Shown: piece after piece, positions 1-9,379 of the stretch
How positions within the stretch are numbered: the stretch's first letter is position 1
Layout of the letters: each line of letters begins with the position of its first letter
From: Clostridiales bacterium
GTDB taxonomy: Bacteria > Bacillota > Clostridia > Lachnospirales > Lachnospiraceae
Assembly: GCA_012518885.1 (NCBI GenBank)
Contig: JAAYRG010000170.1
Coordinates: forward strand, 1-42,752
DNA length: 42,752 nt
Direction: 5' to 3'
Made by a program: the position numbers and the translations under genes
The notes under the pieces: generated by a model
What the model was told of the DNA's origin: nothing
Seen by the model: only the letters and a program-made list of their open reading frames with translations
The model's database searches: none

Positions 1-985
1 CAATACCATTTTGTCCACAATCATATATTGTGTTATTACGGATAATATGGGAACCAATATGTTCTTTAGACCAACCAATCTTGTAAGCACTAAAAACAGC
101 TTCTAATTGGTATTGGTAACCTGGTTTCCTGTGGGTTCTAGTACGAAGATTATGACCTGTGGATTCCTCTTTTCCAATACTAATTCCACTACACTTTGAG
201 TCATGGATTATGTTATCTTCTATTATCCAACCCTTACTCCAATTAACCCCTAGTAGTCCTGGTTGGTCAGCTGTAGGAGGTGCCCATGGTGTTGCTGCAT
301 GAGCCATTTCAAACCCCTTAACAGTAATGTAGTTTAGCCCTGTTTTAACAGGATAAAAACAACATTTTCTAACGTTGATTTCTGTTAGTTCCTTATTAGG
401 GTCTGCACCATTGAAGTTAGCATAAATCGTTGTTTTTTCATTATCTACACTTGCATACCACCTATAAATAGTATCTTCAGGGTTTAGTATTTTCTCTTTA
501 GTATGCTTCCAAGGTGGATTAAATCCTATTGTACGAACTGTAGGGTTCTTTACTTCATCTAAGTCTTTAGCTTCATAGAAGGACTTGCCATTAAGGTAAA
601 CTTCACCAGTATGTACCTTATAATCCTCAGGATATAAAAGCCAGTCGCCTTCAATAACTTCCTGGTATGGATTATAGTCCCCAAAGAATGAATTAGGCAG
701 TTCACACTTCCATACAGTTCCCTCAAGCTTCTCCCAATTTTGAATCCGTTCAGAACCTTTAATTACAACTTTTTCTCCCTCTGCTGCCTTGTAAACGATA
801 CGATTATAGTTACTAGTTCCTCCATTTTCTGGTTTTACCCATTCACGATATTCACCTTCATGGACAATAACTGTATCACCTGCTGTTGCAACTTTAGCTG
901 CCTTAGAAATTGTTCTAAATGGATTATTAATATCACCATTAGAAAAATCATTTCCAGTTACCGAAACATGATACACTCTTCCCAA
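1..985 (-). CDS. GH120-like beta-xylosidase (right-handed beta-helix), 3' end truncated by window edge
   Basis: Manual reverse-strand translation from a TTG at 985 with AAGGAGGG 7 nt upstream: LGRVYHVSVTGNDFSNGDINNPFRTISKAAKVATAGDTVIVHEGEYREWVKPENGGTSNYNRIVYKAAEGEKVVIKGSERIQNWEKLEGTVWKCELPNSFFGDYNPYQEV...FEMAHAATPWAPPTADQPGLLGVNWSKGWIIEDNIIHDSKCSGISIGKE...IIRNNTIYDCGQNGI; open to base 1. Resembles, from memory, Thermoanaerobacterium XylC-type GH120. Not in ORF track. Confidence 0.88.
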   Translation of the reverse strand, partial: MGRVYHVSVTGNDFSNGDINNPFRTISKAAKVATAGDTVIVHEGEYREWVKPENGGTSNYNRIVYKAAEGEKVVIKGSERIQNWEKLEGTVWKCELPNSFFGDYNPYQEVIEGDWLLYPEDYKVHTGEVYLNGKSFYEAKDLDEVKNPTVRTIGFNPPWKHTKEKILNPEDTIYRWYASVDNEKTTIYANFNGADPNKELTEINVRKCCFYPVKTGLNYITVKGFEMAHAATPWAPPTADQPGLLGVNWSKGWIIEDNIIHDSKCSGISIGKEESTGHNLRTRTHRKPGYQYQLEAVFSAYKIGWSKEHIGSHIIRNNTIYDCGQNGI

Positions 986-1174
986 TACATATCCCTCCTT
1001 CTAACAAAAAATAAATTAATGAGTAACAAAAATTCTAAAGCAGAATTTTAATGTGCAACTTGTATAGTTTTATTATATTATCCAGCAATTATTTATTGAA
1101 TATAATAAATTGGGTTTTTTCTATAAAAATATGTTATTTTATTAGTCACTTTTTTCTAGCTTACTTCTTAACAA

Positions 1175-1235
1175 AATAAAAAGACCTAGATAAATCTATT
1201 AAATTAAAGTTAATCTAACAAATTTATCTAGGTTC
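1175..1235 (-). terminator. Rho-independent terminator downstream of MFS gene 1272..2555
   Basis: Inverted repeat CCTAGATAAA (1185-1194) / TTTATCTAGG (1223-1232), followed on the minus strand by TCTTTTTATTTT. Confidence 0.75.
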
Positions 1236-1271
1236 CTAGAAACTAACAATATAGCACTATACATCCATAGA

Positions 1272-2555
1272 TTAAGAAAGTTCTAGCTCCTTAGCCTTCT
1301 TCTTGTCTTCCTGTAAATAGAATAGCCCTGTTACCCCTATTCCAATAACCAATAGGACCATTATAAGGATAAATGGCAGTATTCTTGACTTATCACTAAG
1401 TAAGCCACCAATATATCCAAAGGGAATACTTACAAACATTACTATTGTTTGAAGCAAGGCAAGTATTCCAGAACGCTCTATTGGGTCAACATGAATTGCA
1501 ACCAAGGATTCTCTTAAGGTATTTAATATAGAAACTCCTAAGGCTTCAAATAGTATTGATGCAAAAAGCATTATATAACCAAGGAGACTTGTAGCTCTTA
1601 TTGATATTAATAAGAGGCAACTTACTATATAACTTATTGAGCCTAAATATAGGGGCATTTTCAAATTAGACTGCCTTATTCTTGCTATAACAGTGAAAAA
1701 CAAAATAATAGATAAGACACTCTTGACCATTGGGAAGATTGGTAATAAGCTATCTGGTACTCCGATGTGTTTAGAAGCTAGTATCTGCCAGAATGTCATA
1801 CTTATCATTATAACAATTTCTACTATAATACTAATAGCAACTGCAAACATAGTCCCAGATGAAGTAACCATCTTCTTATATGCATTTTTATAGCCTGCTA
1901 GCATTTGGCCCCATGACTTGCCTCTAGACTCCTCCCTCTTAATTCTTCCAACCTCTGTTTCCGTAGAGAACTTATACAACAATATCAACTTAATAGTCAT
2001 GATTACAAAGGCATTAATATAGAGTATCCTAAGGGCAGGTACAAGGGTAAGCCTTGATACTAAAATTGATGATATTGGAGCAAATAAAGCTGAAAGATTA
2101 GAACAAATCATAACCAAAGAATATATCTTAGTTATCTTGTCTTTAGGTGCATCCTCAACTAGCAAGCAGTCCCAAGAGACAGTAGTTATCTTCATGGCAC
2201 CATTAAGAAGGGCCGCCACAACAAAGAACCAAAACCCTTGGCTTGATGCCCATATAAGACAAGGGATAGACCATGCTATTAAATCAAATAATGCAGTAGA
2301 GTTTTTACGTCCAAATTTATCTACTATTGCTCCTGATAAGAAGGCAAAGATCATTTGGGAAAATAAATATATAGAAGTTACTATACCTACCTCAATGTCA
2401 TTCATACCAAATGCAAGCATGTATACAGATGCATAAGGCAAGCACAAGTTCATTGATAACCCCCATAATGGCTCAGTATAAACAGCCGCCCTTGGGTTGC
2501 CACGAAGGGAGGTTAGGGTCCTAATTAGGGGGTGTTTTTGAATAAACTTTGTCAC
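1272..2555 (-). CDS. MFS transporter
   Basis: 427 aa, about 12 hydrophobic segments, MFS loop motif SGAIVDKFGRKN. Confidence 0.8.
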   Translation of the reverse strand: MTKFIQKHPLIRTLTSLRGNPRAAVYTEPLWGLSMNLCLPYASVYMLAFGMNDIEVGIVTSIYLFSQMIFAFLSGAIVDKFGRKNSTALFDLIAWSIPCLIWASSQGFWFFVVAALLNGAMKITTVSWDCLLVEDAPKDKITKIYSLVMICSNLSALFAPISSILVSRLTLVPALRILYINAFVIMTIKLILLYKFSTETEVGRIKREESRGKSWGQMLAGYKNAYKKMVTSSGTMFAVAISIIVEIVIMISMTFWQILASKHIGVPDSLLPIFPMVKSVLSIILFFTVIARIRQSNLKMPLYLGSISYIVSCLLLISIRATSLLGYIMLFASILFEALGVSILNTLRESLVAIHVDPIERSGILALLQTIVMFVSIPFGYIGGLLSDKSRILPFILIMVLLVIGIGVTGLFYLQEDKKKAKELELS

Positions 2556-2618
2556 TAGTCATTCTCCTTTGTGTTAGCATAATTCTAGTATTCTTCTTTG
2601 ACAATATGTTTAAACAGC

Positions 2619-3863
2619 CTACTTTTTCTTGCTGCCGTTAAATAGCAGTAAGGTTATAAACATAAACAAAGGAAAAACTATAGCTGTTAATATACCAGTC
2701 TTGAGTCTAGCTTGTTCTAACAAGACATCCTGGCCAAGTAAAATAGTTAGGGGCCTACTTACAGTCCTAACTCTATCTGAAACAAATCCAGCTATCCAAG
2801 GTCCAACCGATGCACCAAGGTCACCCATAACAGCTAATACACCAAACATTATGGTACCACCATAGGGTAGGCGTGCTGATGTAAGACTAATAGTTCCTGG
2901 CCACATAAGGGCAACTGAAACCCCTGTAAAGGCACAACCAAAGAGTGAAAATATTGGATTCCTAGAAAATACAGCTATGCTATAGCATATTACACAAAGG
3001 GCCGAACTTGCCATAAGGGCATACTTTAAATTGATTTTATCTCCTTTTAAGCCGTATAACATTCTAACAATTCCCATAAAACCTGCAAACAAACAAGGTC
3101 CAAGAATATCTCCAACTACCTTACTTACCTGTAAACCCTGCTGGGCAAATATTGATGACCACTGGGACATTGTAAGTTCAGAGGCTCCTGCACATGCCAT
3201 TAAAATTAGGGCAAGCACAAAGTTCTTATTCTTCATTAAGTCTTTAAAGGGCATAGCATTTTTGTCATCCTTTATTAAAGGAGCAATTGGAACCCTTGCA
3301 TACAAGAAGCAATTTATAAGGGGTACCATAGCCCAAAGAATAGGTAGCACATACCAATACCTATTACCAAAAGCAAATATAATAAGTGTAGAAATAAGGA
3401 CAACAGCCATTTGCCCCCAGCAGTAAAAAGAGTGTAAAAGACTCATAGAAGCAGCCTTCCTCTCACCAGGAATAGCTTCTACAATTGGACTAACTAGGAC
3501 TTCAATTGTTCCACCGCCAATAGCATAAAAAATAACTGCAATAGATATTCCAACATATGAATTAGGGAGAATATTGGGAAGAATACTAAATAAAATAAGC
3601 CCTAATGACGAAAAAACATGGGCTCCAACTATAGCAATACGATATCCAATTCTATCAGCGTACCTAGCTACAATAACATCAGTAACTAATTGAACTGCAA
3701 AGTTTAGAAAAACTATTCTTCCTAATTGTTCATAATTAAGGTCAAAATACTCTCTAAAGATTATAAAAAGTAAAGGGGCAAGGTTGTTTACTATTGCTTG
3801 TGTAACAAAACCTAAGTATGATGCATAAGTCGTGTGTTTGTACGTAAGCTTATGTCTATTCAT
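2619..3863 (-). CDS. MFS transporter (sugar-permease-like)
   Basis: 414 aa, about 12 hydrophobic segments, VARYADRIGYR loop motif. Confidence 0.8.
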   Translation of the reverse strand: MNRHKLTYKHTTYASYLGFVTQAIVNNLAPLLFIIFREYFDLNYEQLGRIVFLNFAVQLVTDVIVARYADRIGYRIAIVGAHVFSSLGLILFSILPNILPNSYVGISIAVIFYAIGGGTIEVLVSPIVEAIPGERKAASMSLLHSFYCWGQMAVVLISTLIIFAFGNRYWYVLPILWAMVPLINCFLYARVPIAPLIKDDKNAMPFKDLMKNKNFVLALILMACAGASELTMSQWSSIFAQQGLQVSKVVGDILGPCLFAGFMGIVRMLYGLKGDKINLKYALMASSALCVICYSIAVFSRNPIFSLFGCAFTGVSVALMWPGTISLTSARLPYGGTIMFGVLAVMGDLGASVGPWIAGFVSDRVRTVSRPLTILLGQDVLLEQARLKTGILTAIVFPLFMFITLLLFNGSKKK

Positions 3864-3904
3864 TATGTATTGTATTCCTTTCAGCTATATTGTAAGTGTG
3901 TTAC

Positions 3905-3951
3905 GAGGACGCACCTTTTAACATAACATATATGTTTAAAGTACGTCCCCG
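3905..3951. repeat. Imperfect inverted repeat / hairpin downstream of araB
   Basis: GAGGACGCACCTTTTAACATA pairs with TATGTTTAAAGTACGTCCCC (few mismatches, one bulge). Confidence 0.65.
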
Positions 3952-3958
3952 CAATAGA

Positions 3959-5584
3959 CTATCTAATTACTTTAACTGCCTCTTCCTCTACAGAAAGACC
4001 AGCCTTATATAAATCCATAAATCTTTCAAATCCTGCTACATCTTCCTCATTTGGTTTAATTTCAGTTCCAGAATTCTCAGCAAATACATGGTTCTTTAGG
4101 TAGTCAGCTAGACTTTCATCTTCTTGTTTGTTTAACATATAGTTAGCAAGAAGTGCAATTCCCCACGCTCCACCTTCACCAGCTGTTTCCATTACTGATA
4201 CAGGTGTCTTCATAGCTGCTGCTAGATAACTTTGGGCAACACCCTTAGTCTTAAAGATACCACCGTGTCCAAGAACACTGTTTATCTCAACATTTTCTTT
4301 ATATAGAATATCAAGTCCTATATTAAGGGCTGCAAAGGCTGAATATATATTAGCTCTCATAAAGTTTGCAAGATTAAACTTAGAATCTGGCTTTCTAACA
4401 AAGAGAGGTCTTCCTTCATCTAGCTTAGTGATTGGCTCACCTGAAAAATAATTGTATGACATTAAGTCTCCACAATCTTTGTCACCTTCTAGTGACTTGT
4501 TAAATAACTTAGTAAAGATTGCACCCTTATCAACTTCCATTCCCATAAGGTCTGCAAATTCAGCAAATAAAGATACCCATGCGTTAATATCTGATGTACA
4601 GTTATTAACGTGTACCATTGCAACAGGCTCTCCTGATGGAGTTGTTACCATATCTATCTCTTCATGCACATTGGCTAAGTCTTCCTCTAGTACAATCATA
4701 GCAAAAATTGATGTTCCTGCAGACACATTTGCAGTCTTTGGTGCCACACTATTAGTTGCTACCATTCCTGTTCCAGCATCACCTTCTGGTGGACAAAGTG
4801 GAACGCCTGCTACTAAGTCCCCCTCTGGGTCAAGAAGCTTAGCTCCTTCCTCAGTTAGGCTACCAGCATCTTCACCAGCTACAAGTACCTTTGGAAGAAT
4901 CTCTGTTAGCTTCCATGGGAAATTATAATCAGCTATAAGGTCATCAAACTGCTTAACCATCCTTTGGTTATAGTCATTTTTGCCGTAATCAATTGGGAAC
5001 ATCCCAGAAGCATCGCCAATACCAAGTACCTTTTTGCCTGTTAACTTCCAGTGCACATAAGCAGCTAGAGTAGCTATGTAATCAATATCACTTACATGTT
5101 CTTCTTTATTTAAAATAGCTTGATATAAATGAGCTATACTCCATCTTAAAGGAATGTTGTAATTAAACAAGTCCATTAATTCTTTTGATGCTTCACCAGT
5201 TGTTGTATTTCTCCACGTCCTAAATGGTACTAATAGTTCTCCATCCTTATTAAATGCCATATATCCGTGCATCATTGCACTAAATCCTATAGAACCAATA
5301 GTAGTTAAGGTTACTCCGTACTTTTCCTTAACGTCATTTTTCATGTCCTTATAACTACCTTGAAGGCCTGCCCAAATATCATCCAGTGAATAAGTCCAAT
5401 AATTATCAATATAATCATTTTCCCAAGCATATTCACCACTTGCAATTGGTTCATAGTTTTCATCAATTAAAACTGCCTTAATTCTAGTAGAACCTAGTTC
5501 AATACCTAAACTTGTTTTGCCATTAATAATTGATTCTTTCCTTTTATTTAAAATATCATTACTCACTTTATCCACCCCTCTCAA
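3959..5584 (-). CDS. araB: FGGY-family carbohydrate kinase, probable L-ribulokinase (or xylulokinase)
   Basis: 541 aa; [17 protein letters not shown] nucleotide-binding motif, [15 protein letters not shown]-terminal FGGY motif; adjacent to araD and araA. Confidence 0.8.
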   Translation of the reverse strand: MRGVDKVSNDILNKRKESIINGKTSLGIELGSTRIKAVLIDENYEPIASGEYAWENDYIDNYWTYSLDDIWAGLQGSYKDMKNDVKEKYGVTLTTIGSIGFSAMMHGYMAFNKDGELLVPFRTWRNTTTGEASKELMDLFNYNIPLRWSIAHLYQAILNKEEHVSDIDYIATLAAYVHWKLTGKKVLGIGDASGMFPIDYGKNDYNQRMVKQFDDLIADYNFPWKLTEILPKVLVAGEDAGSLTEEGAKLLDPEGDLVAGVPLCPPEGDAGTGMVATNSVAPKTANVSAGTSIFAMIVLEEDLANVHEEIDMVTTPSGEPVAMVHVNNCTSDINAWVSLFAEFADLMGMEVDKGAIFTKLFNKSLEGDKDCGDLMSYNYFSGEPITKLDEGRPLFVRKPDSKFNLANFMRANIYSAFAALNIGLDILYKENVEINSVLGHGGIFKTKGVAQSYLAAAMKTPVSVMETAGEGGAWGIALLANYMLNKQEDESLADYLKNHVFAENSGTEIKPNEEDVAGFERFMDLYKAGLSVEEEAVKVIR

Positions 5585-5596
5585 ATATGAAAAAAC

Positions 5597-6292
5597 CTAG
5601 TTTTGTCCATAATACGCATCTTTCCCATGTTTTCTAAGGAAATGTTTGTCTAGTAACACCTGTGGTATACTTTCTATGTCAGGTGTTAGGGTAAGTGTTC
5701 TAAGTGCCATCTTTGCAACTTCTTCTAATACAACTGCGTTATGTACTGCTTCAGCTGCATCTTTACCCCAGGTAAATGGCCCATGGTTAGAGCATAGAAC
5801 TCCTGGCATAAATACTGGGTCTATGTCTTTTTCTTTAAAGGTTTCAATTATTACTAAACCTGTATTCTTTTCGTATTCACTCTCTATTTCTTCTTTAGTT
5901 AAACTTCTTGCACATGGAATCTCTCCATAAAAATAATCAGCATGAGTTGTGCCGTAGCAAGGAATTGATTTCTTAGCTTGAGCAAAAGATGTTGCCCATG
6001 GTGAATGTGTATGCACAATACCACCAATATCTTTAAATGCCTTGTATAGTTCAATATGGGTTGGGGTGTCAGATGAAGGCTTGTACTTTCCTTCTATTTG
6101 GTTGCCCTCTAGGTCCATAACCACCATATCTTCTGGTTTTAAAAGGTCATAGTCTACACCACTTGGTTTAATTACAAAATATCCTGTTTCTCTATCTATA
6201 CCACTAACATTACCCCAAGTATAAGTAACTAAGCCCCTTTTAGGTAATTCCATATTAGCTTCATACACTTGTTGCTTTAGTTTTTCTAACAT
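5597..6292 (-). CDS. araD: L-ribulose-5-phosphate 4-epimerase
   Basis: 231 aa; class II aldolase/epimerase pattern: [54 protein letters not shown]. Confidence 0.95.
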   Translation of the reverse strand: MLEKLKQQVYEANMELPKRGLVTYTWGNVSGIDRETGYFVIKPSGVDYDLLKPEDMVVMDLEGNQIEGKYKPSSDTPTHIELYKAFKDIGGIVHTHSPWATSFAQAKKSIPCYGTTHADYFYGEIPCARSLTKEEIESEYEKNTGLVIIETFKEKDIDPVFMPGVLCSNHGPFTWGKDAAEAVHNAVVLEEVAKMALRTLTLTPDIESIPQVLLDKHFLRKHGKDAYYGQN

Positions 6293-6359
6293 ATTATCAT
6301 CCCTTTTTAATTAAATGTATGCTTATAAAAAGTGCCATTAACTAATATTAATATTGCAA

Positions 6360-6387
6360 ATGTCATTTTCTCAAGGGAAAATGACAT
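6360..6387 (-). other. Intercistronic hairpin between araA and araD
   Basis: Perfect 11-bp stem ATGTCATTTTC / GAAAATGACAT with 6-nt loop TCAAGG; no T-run on the minus-strand 3' side. Confidence 0.7.
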
Positions 6388-6410
6388 CTACAATAATTGA
6401 ATATAGGTTA

Positions 6411-7892
6411 TTATCTATTTAACTTCCAAGCAATATCTTGTAAGAATAATAATTGCTTAAAATCGTCTACCTTAGTATCTTTATGAATATGAACAAATTC
6501 AATTCCCATCATTTCTGCAAAGTCTTGCATATGTCTTGCATTAAGTGCATATGAAAGCACTGTATGGTGAGCTCCACCTGCTAGTATCCAGCATTCTGCA
6601 CCTGTTAGTAAGTCTGGCTTTGCCTTCCACATAACACGAGCAACTGGAAGATTAGGCATTTCATAAATTGGGTCAACTGCTTCAATATCTTGTACGATAA
6701 GACGGAAACGGCCGCCCATATCTACTAGGGATACAACAATTGCATCTCCTGGATGTCCCTTAAATACTAGACGTGCTGGGTCTGCCTTGCCACCTATACC
6801 AAGTGGATGAACTTCAATTCTAGGCTTATCTCCTGCTAGAGATGGACAAACTTCAAGCATGTGAGCTCCAAGAGATAGTTCTCTACCCTTAGTTAAGTCA
6901 TATGTATAATCTTCCATGAAAGCTGTTCCACCTTCAAGCCCTTCAGCCATTTGCTTCATGATATGTGTCATAGCAGAAACTTTCCAGTCACCTTCTCCAC
7001 CGTAACCATATCCTGCTTCTGTTAATCTTTGTGTAGCAAGTCCTGGAAGTTGTTCCATACCATGTAAGTCTTCAAATGTATTAGTAAATGCACCGCAACC
7101 CTCAGCTTCAAGTAGTTTCTTCATAGCAATCTCTAGTTTTGCTTGATAACGAACAGCATCCATGTTATCTGTTGCTATAGTATACTTCTCTTTGTATTCT
7201 TCAATCAGGTCATCTACTTGTTTATCAGTAACTTCGTTAATAACTTGAACTAGGTCACCAACAGCAACTGTATTAACCTGCCAGCCAAGTTTAATTTGTG
7301 CTTCAACCTTGTCACCTTCAGTAACAGCTACTTGTCTCATGTTATCACCAAAACGCATAACTTTAAGATTCTTACTTACAGCAACACCAACTGCTGAACG
7401 CATCCAGTTACCGATTTTATCAATAACATCTTCATCTTCCCAGTAGCCAACTACAATTTTTCTTGGCATACGAAGTCTTGCTGCAATAAATCCGTGTTCC
7501 CTATCACCATGAGCTGATTGGTTTAAGTTCATAAAGTCCATATCAATTTCTTCATCAGGAATCTCGCGGTTAAATTGTGTATGGAAGTGGCAATATGGTT
7601 TTTCAAGTAATGTAAATCCATTAATCCACATCTTTGATGGTGAAAATGTATGCATCCAAGTGATAATTCCTGCACAGTTATCATCGTAGTTTGCTTCTTT
7701 TATTACTTTTGTAATTTGGTCCGGGGTTGTAACTATTGGTTTATAAACAACCTTACATGGAAGTAAACCTGAATTGTTTAATCCATCTACCATAATTTTA
7801 GAGTGTTCTTCTACTTGTCTAAGTGTTTCTTCTCCATATAGGTGTTGAGAACCTGTTAAAAACCAAAATTCATATCTTTTCATGTTTGACAT
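6411..7892 (-). CDS. araA: L-arabinose isomerase
   Basis: 493 aa; FWFLTGSQHLYGEETLRQV, WMHTFSPSKMWI, HFHTQFNREIP, GYGYGGEGDWK. Confidence 0.98.
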   Translation of the reverse strand: MSNMKRYEFWFLTGSQHLYGEETLRQVEEHSKIMVDGLNNSGLLPCKVVYKPIVTTPDQITKVIKEANYDDNCAGIITWMHTFSPSKMWINGFTLLEKPYCHFHTQFNREIPDEEIDMDFMNLNQSAHGDREHGFIAARLRMPRKIVVGYWEDEDVIDKIGNWMRSAVGVAVSKNLKVMRFGDNMRQVAVTEGDKVEAQIKLGWQVNTVAVGDLVQVINEVTDKQVDDLIEEYKEKYTIATDNMDAVRYQAKLEIAMKKLLEAEGCGAFTNTFEDLHGMEQLPGLATQRLTEAGYGYGGEGDWKVSAMTHIMKQMAEGLEGGTAFMEDYTYDLTKGRELSLGAHMLEVCPSLAGDKPRIEVHPLGIGGKADPARLVFKGHPGDAIVVSLVDMGGRFRLIVQDIEAVDPIYEMPNLPVARVMWKAKPDLLTGAECWILAGGAHHTVLSYALNARHMQDFAEMMGIEFVHIHKDTKVDDFKQLLFLQDIAWKLNR

Positions 7893-7931
7893 ATTAAACC
7901 CTCCTATTTGTTTAATTTATTAACTTACTAG

Positions 7932-7983
7932 ATTATAAGTGTTTCCTAAAATGTTAAAGTTGTGAACATCCATTAATGTACAC
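7932..7983 (-). promoter_or_regulatory. araA promoter candidate with adjacent imperfect inverted repeat
   Basis: Minus-strand TATAAT (7937-7932), weak -35; inverted repeat GTGaACAT-CCATTA-ATGTaCAC at 7962-7983 just upstream of the -35 position. Confidence 0.4.
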
Positions 7984-8188
7984 TTTAATAAATTATAAAT
8001 TGTAAACCATAATTCTTATATTTTATCAATAATTATGGCACATTAACCAAACCTTAACTTTATTATATACTTTAGTTTATTTTTAGCAATTCCCTATACC
8101 TATTGAGTTTTTAAAAAGTTTCCTATTCCGACCTAATTTTTCTTGATATTGATAATTATTTAGTATAAAATATATAAAAAAGGAAAGG

Positions 8189-9259
8189 GTGAAGGTTATG
8201 TTAAAAGACTTGTGTGAACAGATTACTTGCGATGCTCCTTATATCATCAAAGAAGACAATCCACTAGGGACTCGCATAATGCGTCCTGAATATTCTATAT
8301 ATGTAGAAGACAAGAAAACCTACCCCCTTTCTAAAGCAGAGCATCTATTCGCAATATGTTGGAACATTAAAGAAAACAAGAAACTTTATGGTACCTTAAA
8401 ACCTTCTGATGTATCGTTTTCCTACCAATATGAATTTAAGGAAAACACTAGGTCACAATTACATACTCATGAATATCTAGAACTTGCCTACATCGTATCA
8501 GGTACCTTTCATCAAAGAATAATTGATAAAGACATAGTTTTTAAAGAGGGAGACCTTTGTTTAGTAGATAAAAACTGCCTCCATCAAGACTACCTTGATT
8601 CAGAACCAGCAACTATATTATTTCTAGGCATCCCTAACACCATCCTAGAAACTATAATAGCTGATAATATAGTAACAGAACGAATTGTTTCCTTCCTTCA
8701 ATCAGCCTTATCAAAACAGCAAAACATTCAACAATACCTTCATTTCAAACCAAAGTCGGTGGACCTAAACAAGGAGATGAATCAATCCTTTTACCAGCTC
8801 CTACAAGAATTAATTCGTAATGACGAAGGTTCAGTTTATATTTGTCATGGCCTGCTTATGAGGATATTTCAATTACTAAACAACAACTATGAATTTTCTC
8901 TTTCAAAAGACTTACGCAAGAAAATGAACTGGATGATTTACGAAGAAATTACAGATTACATAAAAGATAACTATAGCGATATAACAATACAAAAGCTCAC
9001 AGAAAGATTTCACTTTCAAGAAGACTACTTTAACCGCTTGTTAAAGACTAATACGGGTATGACCTATATAGAATACGTTCAAGGTGTTCGCCTCTCCCAT
9101 GCAGAAAGGCTACTCCTTCAGACAGATACCAAGATAGACCAAATAGCAGCCATGGTCGGTTATCAGAATAAGGGCTACTTTTATAAAATCTTTAAAGAAC
9201 GTTATAAGGTGACACCTGGGACCTATAGGAAACTAAAAAAGATTGGCCAACTTGAATAG
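8189..9259 (+). CDS. AraC-family regulator with N-terminal cupin sensor; start GTG 8189 or ATG 8198
   Basis: Cupin-like HTHEYLELAYIVSGTFHQ...DLCLVDKNCLHQ; C-terminal double HTH ending IAAMVGYQNKGYFYKIFKERYKVTPGTYRK. Divergent from araA. Confidence 0.92.
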   Translation: MKVMLKDLCEQITCDAPYIIKEDNPLGTRIMRPEYSIYVEDKKTYPLSKAEHLFAICWNIKENKKLYGTLKPSDVSFSYQYEFKENTRSQLHTHEYLELAYIVSGTFHQRIIDKDIVFKEGDLCLVDKNCLHQDYLDSEPATILFLGIPNTILETIIADNIVTERIVSFLQSALSKQQNIQQYLHFKPKSVDLNKEMNQSFYQLLQELIRNDEGSVYICHGLLMRIFQLLNNNYEFSLSKDLRKKMNWMIYEEITDYIKDNYSDITIQKLTERFHFQEDYFNRLLKTNTGMTYIEYVQGVRLSHAERLLLQTDTKIDQIAAMVGYQNKGYFYKIFKERYKVTPGTYRKLKKIGQLE

Positions 9260-9299
9260 TGTGCCACTAGTACCTGTCTTTCACCCTATAAGCTTAAGA

Positions 9300-9368
9300 G
9301 AGGGAGTAATAGTATTTGAATTTTCATCGCGGCTAGGCCGAGACAAAATCCAATACAATAACTCCCTC
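9300..9368. terminator. Long bidirectional hairpin between convergent genes
   Basis: Arms GAGGGAGTAATAGTATTTGAATTTT (9300-9324) and AAAATCCAATACAATAACTCCCTC (9345-9368) with few mismatches; inner CGGC-TAG-GCCG mini-stem; ATTTTTA follows on plus strand. Confidence 0.7.
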
Positions 9369-9379
9369 ATTTTTACATA

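Noticed and set aside
740-1051. 103-aa plus-strand ORF near left edge
   Set aside because: Antisense to the GH120-like CDS start; Cys/Phe-rich low-plausibility translation.
4452-4928. 158-aa plus-strand ORF
   Set aside because: Fully antisense to araB, low-complexity Ser/Pro-rich translation, no RBS signal; typical shadow ORF. Same reasoning for 3031..3426, 12008..12376, 9867..10184, 25776..26123 and other ORFs antisense to strong CDSs.
7893-8188. Possible riboswitch in the araA leader
   Set aside because: No recognisable conserved riboswitch core; only short inverted repeats, better treated as protein-binding site candidates.
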